Shown here piece after piece: positions 48,003-56,853 of a stretch of 64,000 nucleotides of DNA (position 1 is the first letter of the stretch; each line of letters opens with the position of its first letter). The notes below the pieces were generated by a model. It saw only the letters and a list, made by a program, of their open reading frames with translations. It had not been told where the DNA came from and made no database searches. The DNA is taken from positions 1 through 64,000 of the forward strand of contig CANJZW010000008.1 in NCBI GenBank assembly GCA_947479475.1. Direction: 5' to 3'. Source of the stretch: Chthoniobacteraceae bacterium. Its GTDB lineage: Bacteria > Verrucomicrobiota > Verrucomicrobiia > Chthoniobacterales > Chthoniobacteraceae. A program made the translations under genes and the position numbers.

Positions 48003-50690
48003 ATGCAAATTCAATGTCTGCCTGCCGACGAGGCGCTTTCCAGCCTGAAAACCTCCCGCGCCGGCCTCCATCCCACCGAAGCGGCTCGGCGCCTCGTGGT
48101 ATTTGGTCCGAACCATGTCGAGGAAGTGAAGAAAGAGAGTTTGTTTTTGAACTTCGCTCGCGAGTTCATCCACTTTTTCGCGATCATCCTGTGGGTTGGA
48201 GCCACCTTGGCGTTTATCGCCGAACACTTTGATCCGGGTCAAGGCATGTTCCGGTTGGGTGTCGCCATCGTAGGTGTCATCGTGATCAACGGCGTTTTTT
48301 CTTTTTGGCAGGAGTATAAAGCCGAACGCGCGGTAGCGGCGCTGCGGCAGCTGCTCCCTCAGACAGTCAAGGCATGGCGTGACAGTGAAGTCGTCTCGAT
48401 TGCCGCAAGCGAACTTGTGCCGGGGGACATTATCTTGCTGGAAGAAGGCAACCGAGTGCCGGCGGACTGTCGGCTCGTCGAGTCTTTCGCTTTGCGTGTA
48501 AACACGGCAACGGTGACGGGGGAATCCGTCCCGAGGGCGGGCGATTCGGAACCGAGCGTTGAGGCGTCTCCGCTATTTGCAAAAAACATTGTCCTTGCCG
48601 GGACATCCATCGCCTCTGGCCAAGGGCGTGCCGTGGTGTACGCCTCCGGGATGCGCACAGAATTTGGAAAAATTGCGCATCTCACGCAGACCGCTGGAGA
48701 AGCCAGTTCACCGTTGCAGCGTGAAATATCGCGTTTATCACGTGTGGTCGCGGTGCTTGCCACGAGTATGGGAATTGGGGTCTTTCTGACTGGGCAGGCG
48801 ATGGGGCTTCCCGTTGGAGACAACATGCTTTTTGCCATTGGAATTATTGTGGCCAACGTTCCAGAGGGCCTGCTCCCGACGGTGACTTTGTCTCTGGCAA
48901 TGGCCACGCAGCGCATGGCCAAACGCAACGCGCTGGTGCGCCACCTGCCCGCAGTGGAGGCGCTGGGCTCAACCACCACAATCTGCTGCGACAAGACCGG
49001 CACTCTGACTCAGAATCTAATGGCAGTGCGGCATTTATGGCTTAGCGGTAAATTCATTAAGCCAGAGATCCTCGGCTCGCAGACCGCTCTCGTCGACGAG
49101 AACCTGCAACTCTTCCTCAGTGCGTCCCTTTGTCACAACCTTAACGCGGTGGAGGAGCGTGGGCAGCACAGGTTTTTGGGCGACCCCATGGAAATCGCAC
49201 TAGCAAATATGGGGAGGCACGCCCTTGGGATTCCTGAGGGTCTCAATGGATTTTCACGCATTGATGAAATCCCATTCGACGCCAAACGCAAGCGCATGTC
49301 GGTGCTGTGTCAGACTCCGGATGGGCGTTTGCTCTGCTGCAAAGGGGCCCCTGAAACGGTCCTAGACTCGTGCGAATTTATCATGCTCGAAACGGGCATC
49401 GTGCCACTCGACGCCGCTGCAAAAAAACGAGTGCTTGCGGCGCAGGACGTCATGACTAGCGCTGGACTGCGGGTGTTGGCTTTCGCACACAGCGCCATCG
49501 TCGGCGATATGCCCGAAGAGGAGCACGGGATGATCCTGAGCGGGATGGTTGGCCTGGAAGATCCACCGCGTCCAGAGGTGGCTGATGCCATTGCGCGGTG
49601 CGCCACCGCGGGTATCCGGATTATCATGGTCACGGGGGACCATCCACAGACGGCCGTAGCGATAGCGCGCGAAATCGGCCTGGTGAAAACAACCCAGCCT
49701 CTGGTCATTGGGGGTGAGCAACTGCAGGCCATGTCGCCCGCACAACTGGAACAAACGTTGGACGCGCGGGAGATCATTTTCGCCCGCGTTTCGGCAGAAC
49801 AAAAAATGCGGGTCGTACAGATGCTCCAGAGCAAGGGTGAGATCGTCGCAGTCACAGGCGATGGAGTGAACGATGCTCCAGCACTCAAAACGGCAGACAT
49901 TGGAATTGCCATGGGCATCGGTGGCACAGACGTGGCGAAGGAAGCGGCGGACCTAATTCTTCTCGACGACAATTTCGCCAGCATCGTCGCTGCGATTGAG
50001 GAGGGGCGCGCTGTCTTTGAGAATATCCGCAAGTTTCTTACCTACATCCTCAGCTCCAATATTCCAGAACTGGTGCCCTATCTCGCTTTCATCCTTTTTA
50101 AAATCCCGCTGCCGCTCACCATTATCCAAATTCTAGCCGTGGATCTAGGCACCGACATGATCCCCGCTCTCGCTCTAGGCGCCGAAAAACCCGATCCCGG
50201 AGTCATGACCCGCCCCCCAAGGACTCGCGGTGAACGCCTGCTCTCGTGGGGACTACTTGCCCGCGCCTACTTGTTCCTGGGCGTAATCCAGGCGGCAGTC
50301 TCCATGGTGGTGTTTTTCATCATTCTTCATACGGCCGGATGGCGCTACGGCGAATTCCCTGGGAAGACGGACCCAATTTATCTACAGGCAACCACTGCAT
50401 GCCTCGTTGCGATCGTCGTGACACAGGTCATAAACGTCTTTCTCTGCCGGCACCCCTGGAAGTCGTCGCTATCTTTTAGTCTTTTCAGCAACCCTCTTAT
50501 CCTTTTCGGGATCGCCGCAGAGCTTTGCCTCATCGCCTTTATTGTCTACACACCCCTCGGCAACTGGTTGTTCAACACGGCTCCGATTGGATCCCAAGTT
50601 TGGCTAATGGCGCTGGGGGGGGCTGCATTAATGTGGGCCATGGAGGAAGCCCGGAAAGCCTGGGTGCGCCGATTCCACCCGCCGCAATAG
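48003..50690 (+). CDS. P-type cation-transporting ATPase, Na,K-ATPase-like (P2 type)
   Basis: An 895-residue ten-helix pump. Domain signs in order: N-terminal cation-ATPase domain, actuator motif VTGESVP, membrane motif VPEGLLPTVTLSLAMATQRM, phosphorylation motif DKTGTLTQN with Asp330, nucleotide-binding KGAPETV, and hinge TGDGVNDAPALK. The PEGLLPTVT helix is closer to animal Na,K-ATPases (PEGLLATVT) than to Ca-pumps (PEGLPA), suggesting a P2C-like pump for monovalent ions; ion selectivity cannot be read from this. It stands alone and has no regulatory subunit. Confidence 0.9.
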   Translation: MQIQCLPADEALSSLKTSRAGLHPTEAARRLVVFGPNHVEEVKKESLFLNFAREFIHFFAIILWVGATLAFIAEHFDPGQGMFRLGVAIVGVIVINGVFSFWQEYKAERAVAALRQLLPQTVKAWRDSEVVSIAASELVPGDIILLEEGNRVPADCRLVESFALRVNTATVTGESVPRAGDSEPSVEASPLFAKNIVLAGTSIASGQGRAVVYASGMRTEFGKIAHLTQTAGEASSPLQREISRLSRVVAVLATSMGIGVFLTGQAMGLPVGDNMLFAIGIIVANVPEGLLPTVTLSLAMATQRMAKRNALVRHLPAVEALGSTTTICCDKTGTLTQNLMAVRHLWLSGKFIKPEILGSQTALVDENLQLFLSASLCHNLNAVEERGQHRFLGDPMEIALANMGRHALGIPEGLNGFSRIDEIPFDAKRKRMSVLCQTPDGRLLCCKGAPETVLDSCEFIMLETGIVPLDAAAKKRVLAAQDVMTSAGLRVLAFAHSAIVGDMPEEEHGMILSGMVGLEDPPRPEVADAIARCATAGIRIIMVTGDHPQTAVAIAREIGLVKTTQPLVIGGEQLQAMSPAQLEQTLDAREIIFARVSAEQKMRVVQMLQSKGEIVAVTGDGVNDAPALKTADIGIAMGIGGTDVAKEAADLILLDDNFASIVAAIEEGRAVFENIRKFLTYILSSNIPELVPYLAFILFKIPLPLTIIQILAVDLGTDMIPALALGAEKPDPGVMTRPPRTRGERLLSWGLLARAYLFLGVIQAAVSMVVFFIILHTAGWRYGEFPGKTDPIYLQATTACLVAIVVTQVINVFLCRHPWKSSLSFSLFSNPLILFGIAAELCLIAFIVYTPLGNWLFNTAPIGSQVWLMALGGAALMWAMEEARKAWVRRFHPPQ

Positions 50691-50839
50691 CGTCAGGAGT
50701 ACTGGAGTACTGGAGGGCAAAAGGAATTCGCAAGCCCCTTTCCCCGCGCGTGGGGTGCACTCAGGGGGTAAATTACATCTGCTTTTTGTCATTCCCTGAG
50801 GTGTCTTGTTGGCAATTTGATTGATTGATGAATGATGAC

Positions 50840-50855
50840 GGTGTACGATATCACC
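50840..50855. promoter_or_regulatory. Imperfect palindrome just before the antitoxin gene
   Basis: GGTG and CACC bracket an AT-rich spacer directly upstream of the antitoxin start codon, a normal place for VapB autoregulation. The symmetry is short and imperfect. Confidence 0.2.
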
Positions 50856-50856
50856 C

Positions 50857-51078
50857 ATGCGAACCATCATCGATTTGCCGCAAGAACAACTGGGTGCGCT
50901 GGCTCGATTGTGTGCGATCCAGAAAATCTCTCGAGCCGAGGCGGTACGCCGCGCCGTTGATCGTCTATTGAAGGATTCAGTGATTGAGGATAAAGATGTT
51001 GGCTTTGGGATATGGCGGGAAAAGAGCATTACGGCAAGGCAGTATGTCGATAAAATCCGTAATGAATGGAGTTCTTAA
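50857..51078 (+). CDS. Ribbon-helix-helix antitoxin (VapB/CopG type)
   Basis: A 73-residue protein. MRTIIDLPQEQLGALARLCA and QKISRAEAVRRAVDRLLKDS give the beta-strand, helix and second helix of an RHH fold, which binds operator DNA as a dimer. The acidic-aromatic tail (KDVGFGIWREKSITARQYVD) would cover the toxin's active site. It overlaps the PIN toxin gene by TAATG. Confidence 0.88.
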   Translation: MRTIIDLPQEQLGALARLCAIQKISRAEAVRRAVDRLLKDSVIEDKDVGFGIWREKSITARQYVDKIRNEWSS

Positions 51079-51443
51079 TGAGAGCCATAATCGACACTGA
51101 CATTTTGATTGATTACCTTCAGGGGCAGGAGAAGGCGAAGGTGGAAATCGACCGTTATTCACGGCGCGAAATCAGTATTATTTCTTGGATGGAAATAATG
51201 GCAGGCGCTGATGGTTCAGAGGAAGAAAAAGAGTGCCAAGCCTTTTTATCAACGTTTATGATTCATCAATTATCCGTTGAGATCGCTGGGGAAGCCGTAA
51301 GACTGCGCAAGCGATTTCGAATTCGATTGCCGGATTCTGTTGTCTGGGCCACGGCTCGAGCGAATGACTGTCTTTTAGTCACCCGGAACACCAAGGATTT
51401 TTCAACGGATGAGCCAGGAGTGCGGGTTCCGTATCGTGTCTAG
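51078..51443 (+). CDS. PIN-domain ribonuclease toxin (VapC type)
   Basis: A 121-residue toxin from ATG 51078, overlapping the antitoxin stop (TAATG). Four conserved acidic residues of the PIN site are seen: Asp in AIIDTDILIDYL, Glu in SWMEIMAGADG, Asp in LPDSVVWATARAND and Asp in TRNTKDFSTDE. Such toxins cut tRNA or rRNA. The pair is located beside the P-type ATPase in the accessory stretch. Confidence 0.9.
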   Translation: MRAIIDTDILIDYLQGQEKAKVEIDRYSRREISIISWMEIMAGADGSEEEKECQAFLSTFMIHQLSVEIAGEAVRLRKRFRIRLPDSVVWATARANDCLLVTRNTKDFSTDEPGVRVPYRV

Positions 51444-51578
51444 CGGGTGCACTAGGAAATTGGCGCCATTCTCTCTGATTTTTTCTTGTCGCCCGGTGGA
51501 ATGGCCCTGAGCGGCTGCACAGACGGCAACCTCGCGCTATTTCTTGCTTTTAAACAAGTTAAATGGCGTGATTCGTTC

Positions 51579-52922
51579 ATGAATCATTTTAGATTAGGGA
51601 GCTCTTTCCTTCAATTTTCGTGCCTGGTTTTTTGTTTTTTTGGGCTTTGCTCCAGCACCAGTATTGGGGCTGATGTTCAGTCTCTTCTTTCGGCTGAACT
51701 GCCCTCGCTAGTCGCGCTCTACAAAACGCTGCACATGAACCCGGAGCTTTCCCTTCAGGAAGAGCAGACCGCGGCACGGATGGCCGCCGAACTTCGGGAA
51801 GCGGGTTTTGAGGTGTCGGAAAAAATAGGGGGGTATGGAGTGGTTGGGGTTTTGAAAAACGGGGCCGGTCCCGTGCTGTTGGTGCGAACCGACCTCGACG
51901 CCCTTCCGGTGCGGGAACAAACCGGGGCGTCCTATGCGAGTGCAAAAACGGCCAAGGACGATCTTGGGCGCGAGGTCCCTGTGATGCACGCCTGCGGGCA
52001 CGACATTCACATGAGCTGTTTTGTGGGGGCTGCGAGGGTGCTCTCCAAGCTTCAGAGCCAGTGGAGCGGCACACTGGTATTCATCGCCCAGCCCGCGGAG
52101 GAACGGATTCTGGGCGCGCGGATGATGCTGCGTGCCGGTCTTTTTTCTCGTTTTCCAAAGCCGGACAAAGCGCTTGCCCTGCATTGCTCCTTTGACATCC
52201 CGCACGGTAGCGTCGGGTTGATGGAAGGTTTCGCGATGGCAAACGTGGATACTCTTGAGATTCTCGTCCGAGGAGTCGGCAGCCACGGTTCCCAGCCGCA
52301 GCTTGGCAAGGACCCTGTTTTGCTTGCGGCCCAACTGGTGGTGGCGCTGCAATCCATTGTGAGCCGCGAGGTCAAGCCTGGTGATCCGGCGGTTGTGACG
52401 GTTGGCAGCATTCATGGCGGGACCAAGGCCAACATCATTCCCGACGAAGTGCGACTGCAGGTGACGGTGCGTTCTTACAAGGCCGAGACCCGCGAACTGC
52501 TCATTGCGGCAATCCGAAGAATCGCCGAGAACCTCGCGCTGGCTGCGGGGATGCCTGCGGAAAAGATGCCCGAAGTGATCCTCACCCAAGAAAGCGCCGC
52601 CGCTCTTTACAACACTCCCGAATTCACGCGCGAGGTGCGGCGCAGCTTGGAGGGTGCCCTCACTCCGGAACGGGTGGTAAGCGTTGAGCCTACAATGGGC
52701 GCGGAAGATTTCGCGGAGTTTGGCACCACAAAAGAAAAGATTCCATTGTGCATGTTTCGCCTTGGCACCCAGCCCGCCGAGGCGCTGTCTGAGGCAAAGG
52801 CTAAAAAGGTCACTCTGCCGTCTCTGCATTCGCCTTTTTTCAAACCGGAGCCTGAACCAACCATTAAAACTGGGGTTCAGGCAATGAGCTCGGTGTTATT
52901 GGACTTACTCAAAAAGCCTTAG
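51579..52922 (+). CDS. M20 family metallo-amidohydrolase (hippurate-hydrolase-like), secreted
   Basis: A 447-residue protein. ATG 51579 gives a signal peptide (FSCLVFCFFGLCSSTSIGAD); the longer frame to 51486 is rejected. Metal-site motifs: DLDALPVREQTG, MHACGHDIHMSCFVG, and VFIAQPAEERILGARMML, with a dimerisation domain around ITVRGVGSHGSQPQLGKDPV-like sequence and C-terminal GAEDFAEFG. It hydrolyses N-acyl or N-aroyl amino acids or similar amides in the periplasm. Monocistronic, with about 260 bp of empty sequence before the next gene. Confidence 0.9.
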   Translation: MNHFRLGSSFLQFSCLVFCFFGLCSSTSIGADVQSLLSAELPSLVALYKTLHMNPELSLQEEQTAARMAAELREAGFEVSEKIGGYGVVGVLKNGAGPVLLVRTDLDALPVREQTGASYASAKTAKDDLGREVPVMHACGHDIHMSCFVGAARVLSKLQSQWSGTLVFIAQPAEERILGARMMLRAGLFSRFPKPDKALALHCSFDIPHGSVGLMEGFAMANVDTLEILVRGVGSHGSQPQLGKDPVLLAAQLVVALQSIVSREVKPGDPAVVTVGSIHGGTKANIIPDEVRLQVTVRSYKAETRELLIAAIRRIAENLALAAGMPAEKMPEVILTQESAAALYNTPEFTREVRRSLEGALTPERVVSVEPTMGAEDFAEFGTTKEKIPLCMFRLGTQPAEALSEAKAKKVTLPSLHSPFFKPEPEPTIKTGVQAMSSVLLDLLKKP

Positions 52923-53188
52923 TTTTGGCCGGAATTTTTAGGCCATGGATTCGGATTTAGGCAACTCTATGAGCCTAGGGGTTCCACTCACTCGCATTCG
53001 AGAGGACAAAGGGGCTGGGGCCTTTTGGGAAAAGTGTAATAACCGGGCGGGAACCCCTACGAGCGCTAAGGAAAAGCCTGTGTCCGGGTGCTTCTCTCTG
53101 TCAGGCTACGGCGTGCGGGATCGTCAGGTGGACTTTTCTGACTCAATCCCTGCCCTGGCACTCCCTTTCGTTTGGCACGCCCTTTTTC

Positions 53189-54442
53189 ATGGATACCTCC
53201 CCCCAACCCAAGTCTGTCCCAAAGAGCTCCCACATCAAGATCGTGGCGCTGGAAACGGTCATTCCCGACGACATCATGCCGGGACTCCTTCTCCTGCGGA
53301 TTCATACGGATAACGGCCTCATCGGCCATGGGGAAACCTACTATGCCCCCCACGCGGTCGCCGCCCTGATTCACGACTGGATGGGCCGCCGGCTTCTGGG
53401 CTCCGACCCGCTTTCCATCGAGAACCACTGGCGTTTTCTTTACGAAAGAGCCTCCGCCTTCGGGGGGCGAGGCGCCGAGTTACGGGCGCTGAGTGCGATT
53501 GATCTGGCGCTTTGGGATATCCTTGGCCAGGCCCTCCAGTGCCCGGTCTGGCAACTGCTCGGGGGCAAAGCCCGCGAAAAAGTCCGTGTTTACAACAGTT
53601 CCGGCGGGCCGACTTATGGCAGACGCGCTGGCGAAGCCCGCGACCAGGGCTGGCCCGGCCACGGTGACATGGGCAAACCCGGTCCGCTTGAAGACAACTG
53701 GGCGTCCAACTTTGCCGCGGGAGATCTGGCGGAGGAATTACTTTCCGAAGGGTACACCGCCATGAAATTTTGGACCTTCGACCGGGCCTACCACCAATAC
53801 GGGCCGCATTTTCTGCCCTGGACGGCAGTGAAGGAATGCATCCGCCCGATGGAGGAGGTGCGCTCACGCGTGGGCGACCGGATGGAGATCCTGCTCGATG
53901 GACACGGCTTTTTCCAGTTGCCGGCGGCGTTGCGGATCGCCGAAGCGATGCGCGACCTCAAGCCGCTCTGGTTGGAGGATGTTCTGCGCGTAGACAACGT
54001 CGATACGCTGTCGGATTTCCGCCAAAAAGCCGGGGTCCCCGTGGCGGTAAGCGAAATGCTCCCCACCCGAGAGGAATACCGGTTGGTCCTTGAGAAACGC
54101 GCCGCCGACTACGTGATGATCGACCCGACTTGGGTGGGCGGGATCAGTGAAACCCGGCGCCTGGCCGAACTGGCGCAGGTCTACAATATTCCGGCCACCA
54201 TGCACGATTGCACCGGGCCGCTCACTCTATTTGCGGGGTTGCACGTGGCAACTGCCGTGCCAAACGTTGTCTTCCAAGAATCCGTGAGGGCGCACATCCG
54301 CACCTTCTACAGCTCGCTCATTGATACCAACGTGATGATCGAGAACGGGTTCGCCCTCCCTCCAGAAGGGCCGGGCCTGGGCACTAGACTGCTGCCCTCG
54401 CTTTTTGCGCCGGAGCACAACGGCTACCGGATCTCGCGTTAG
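53189..54442 (+). CDS. Enolase-superfamily sugar-acid dehydratase-like enzyme
   Basis: A 417-residue mandelate racemase/muconate lactonizing enzyme-like protein. N-terminal capping domain (IPDDIMPGLLLLRIHTDNGL, GHGETYYAPHAVAALIHDWM), barrel with metal ligands Asp in EILLDGHGFFQLP, Glu in LWLEDVLRVDNVD and Glu in VAVSEMLPTREEY, and the His-Asp pair region MHDCTGPLTLF. It resembles D-galactonate/mannonate-type dehydratases; substrate unknown. The cytochrome gene starts 40 bp after it, so a shared operon is likely. Confidence 0.87.
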   Translation: MDTSPQPKSVPKSSHIKIVALETVIPDDIMPGLLLLRIHTDNGLIGHGETYYAPHAVAALIHDWMGRRLLGSDPLSIENHWRFLYERASAFGGRGAELRALSAIDLALWDILGQALQCPVWQLLGGKAREKVRVYNSSGGPTYGRRAGEARDQGWPGHGDMGKPGPLEDNWASNFAAGDLAEELLSEGYTAMKFWTFDRAYHQYGPHFLPWTAVKECIRPMEEVRSRVGDRMEILLDGHGFFQLPAALRIAEAMRDLKPLWLEDVLRVDNVDTLSDFRQKAGVPVAVSEMLPTREEYRLVLEKRAADYVMIDPTWVGGISETRRLAELAQVYNIPATMHDCTGPLTLFAGLHVATAVPNVVFQESVRAHIRTFYSSLIDTNVMIENGFALPPEGPGLGTRLLPSLFAPEHNGYRISR

Positions 54443-54482
54443 CCCTGATCGGAATTCCCGGGGCCGCTTATATTTTTCAAAA

Positions 54483-56834
54483 ATGAATCCCCGCCTACAC
54501 CGGTTCATCGCTCTTTTTCCTTTCGTCCTCAGTGCGTCCCTGGCTGCAAACGCGGCTCCCGCAGCTTCAGTCGACGCAAAACTCTCGGGCGGCACGGGGT
54601 TTAGCCGCGAACAAGAGGCTTTTTTTGAACAGAAGGTCAGGCCTCTGCTCGTAGAAAAATGTTTCTCCTGCCACTCGGTGGAGTCCAAAAAACAAAAGGG
54701 CGGTCTGCTTCTGGACTCGCGAGATGCCATCCTCAAGGGCGGGGACTCCGGGCCGGCGGCGCTGGCCGGACAGGCTGCCGAAAGTCTATTGCTCCGGGCC
54801 GTCCATTATGGGGAGCCCGACCTTCAGATGCCCCCCAAGGAAAAACTCGCCCCTAGGGAGGTCGCGGTTTTGGAACAATGGGTGGGGGGTGGGTTGCCTT
54901 TTCCGGCGGCGCCCTCGGTGGCCGCCACCCGTCGCAAGATCGATCTTTCAGAGGGGCGTAAGTTCTGGGCCTTCACCCCGCTCGCAAAAACCGAACCTCC
55001 CCTCCAAACCGGAGGGACAACCACCCGACGGTTGGATGCCTACATTCACGCGAAACTTCAGGAGCACGGCATGACACCCGCCCCCGAAGCGCCCAAGGCT
55101 GTCCTCTTGCGCCGCGCTAAGTTTGACCTGACTGGACTGCCACCCACTCCGGAGGAACTGGCTTCTTTCGAAGCGGATGCCTCGCCGGACGCCTATGAAA
55201 AGCGGGTCGATCAGTGGCTGGCCTCTCCCCAATACGGTGAACGGTGGGCGCGTCAATGGCTGGATTTGGTGCGGTACTGCGACGTGGGGGAGTCCTGGAT
55301 GGAATCGAAAGGGAAATCCTACCCATACCGGGACTGGACGATTCAGGCGCTCAACGAGGACGTTCCCTACAACCGTTTCGTCGCCCTCCAGCTCGCCGCT
55401 GATTTAATGCCGGACGCCCGCCCCTCGGACCGCTCTGCCTTGGGGTTCATCGGACTCAGCCCGACCTACTGGAAGGAATTGCAGCTGCCTGTGGAAATCA
55501 TCAAGACGATCGTTTCGGATGAATACGAGGAACGCGTCCACACGCTATCGAGTGTCTTTTTTGGAATCAACCTGGCGTGTGCCCGCTGCCACGATCACAA
55601 GTTTGACCCGTTCACAGCCGAGGACTACTACGGAATCGCAGGGGTCTTCGCCAGCACACGCACGGCCGAGCAGGCCTTGGAGAAGGATGTGGATGCGGTC
55701 CGCGTTGCCGGCCTGAGGGAGCAAGTTTCGAAGCTGGAGGCGGAAGCGAAAAAGCTCAAAGCGCAGAAAGGCCAGGAGGTGGCCTCAAAAGTCACGGAGG
55801 CAGAAACGAAGATCGCAGCCCTCAAGGCGGATCCACAGTACGAGGCGACGCTCGTCACGGGCGCGCGCGAGGGGAGCCTCAAGGTGGAGGCCGCCGTGGG
55901 GAAACATGGCAGCAGGATCATCTACACAGAAACCCCGCAGGACCTTGCCCTGGAAGTCCGCGGCAATCCCAACCGGACCGGGGCGGTTGTCGAGCGGCAT
56001 CTCCCCGCGGTTTTTTCGGTGGGTGCACCAGTCAAGTTTTCCTCAGGGAGCGGGCGTCTGGATTTGGCGAAAGCGCTTTTCTCCGAGGCCCGTGATCTGG
56101 TGGCTAGGGTGATGGTCAACCGGATGTGGACGGCACACTTCGGGACAGGGATCGTGGGCACTCCCAGCGATTTTGGGATGCAGGGGGAAAGACCGACCCA
56201 TCCGGAACTCCTGGACGATTTGAGCGCCCGGTTTGTGGAAAACGGCTGGTCCATCAAGTGGCTCCACCGAGAAATCATGCTTTCAGCGACCTACCGGCAG
56301 GTGTCCGGAGTGGCGCCGGACGGAGACCCGGAATTGCGTTTTTACTCCCGTTTTCCGCGCCGGCGTTTGGAGGTTGAGCAGTGGCGGGATGCGTTGCTTT
56401 CCGCGAGCAACACCCTTGACCTGCAGATGGGTGGCCCTGCGATCGAACTCTCGGAAGCCAACAACAAGCGGCGCACTGTGTACGGGCTTGTAAGGCGCCG
56501 TGAGCTTTCAGACATCCTTCGCCTGCACGATTTTCCCGACCCCATCACGCACGCCCCTGTGCGGCTTCCAACGACCACGCCGCTGCAGCAGCTTTTCACG
56601 CTCAACAGTCCATTGCTGCAGCAGCAGTCCTTGGCGCTCGCCCGGAGGCTGGCCGCAGAGTCCAGCGATTCGCGCCAGCGCATCACCCGGGCTTACGTCC
56701 TGCTTTTCGGCCGGCCTCCCACTCCTTCGCAAACCGAGCTCGGATTTGCGTTCGTTGGTGAGGGCCGCGAAACCCTCTGGCAGGAGTACCTTCAGGTTCT
56801 CATGGGGAGCAACGAGTTCCTCTTCATCGATTAA
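54483..56834 (+). CDS. DUF1549/DUF1553 planctomycete-type cytochrome
   Basis: A 783-residue secreted protein starting at ATG 54483 with a signal peptide (FIALFPFVLSASLAANA). Domains: PSCyt1 with heme motif CFSCHSVESKKQKGG, DUF1549 with a second heme motif CARCHDHKFDPFTAED, a coiled region (REQVSKLEAEAKKLKAQKGQ), and C-terminal DUF1553 (EARDLVARVMVNRMWTAHFG). Like the DUF1592 type, it is exported through Sec for periplasmic heme attachment, and a Tat-exported partner follows 19 bp later. Confidence 0.92.
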   Translation: MNPRLHRFIALFPFVLSASLAANAAPAASVDAKLSGGTGFSREQEAFFEQKVRPLLVEKCFSCHSVESKKQKGGLLLDSRDAILKGGDSGPAALAGQAAESLLLRAVHYGEPDLQMPPKEKLAPREVAVLEQWVGGGLPFPAAPSVAATRRKIDLSEGRKFWAFTPLAKTEPPLQTGGTTTRRLDAYIHAKLQEHGMTPAPEAPKAVLLRRAKFDLTGLPPTPEELASFEADASPDAYEKRVDQWLASPQYGERWARQWLDLVRYCDVGESWMESKGKSYPYRDWTIQALNEDVPYNRFVALQLAADLMPDARPSDRSALGFIGLSPTYWKELQLPVEIIKTIVSDEYEERVHTLSSVFFGINLACARCHDHKFDPFTAEDYYGIAGVFASTRTAEQALEKDVDAVRVAGLREQVSKLEAEAKKLKAQKGQEVASKVTEAETKIAALKADPQYEATLVTGAREGSLKVEAAVGKHGSRIIYTETPQDLALEVRGNPNRTGAVVERHLPAVFSVGAPVKFSSGSGRLDLAKALFSEARDLVARVMVNRMWTAHFGTGIVGTPSDFGMQGERPTHPELLDDLSARFVENGWSIKWLHREIMLSATYRQVSGVAPDGDPELRFYSRFPRRRLEVEQWRDALLSASNTLDLQMGGPAIELSEANNKRRTVYGLVRRRELSDILRLHDFPDPITHAPVRLPTTTPLQQLFTLNSPLLQQQSLALARRLAAESSDSRQRITRAYVLLFGRPPTPSQTELGFAFVGEGRETLWQEYLQVLMGSNEFLFID

Positions 56835-56853
56835 TTTCCAACCACGCACCCTC

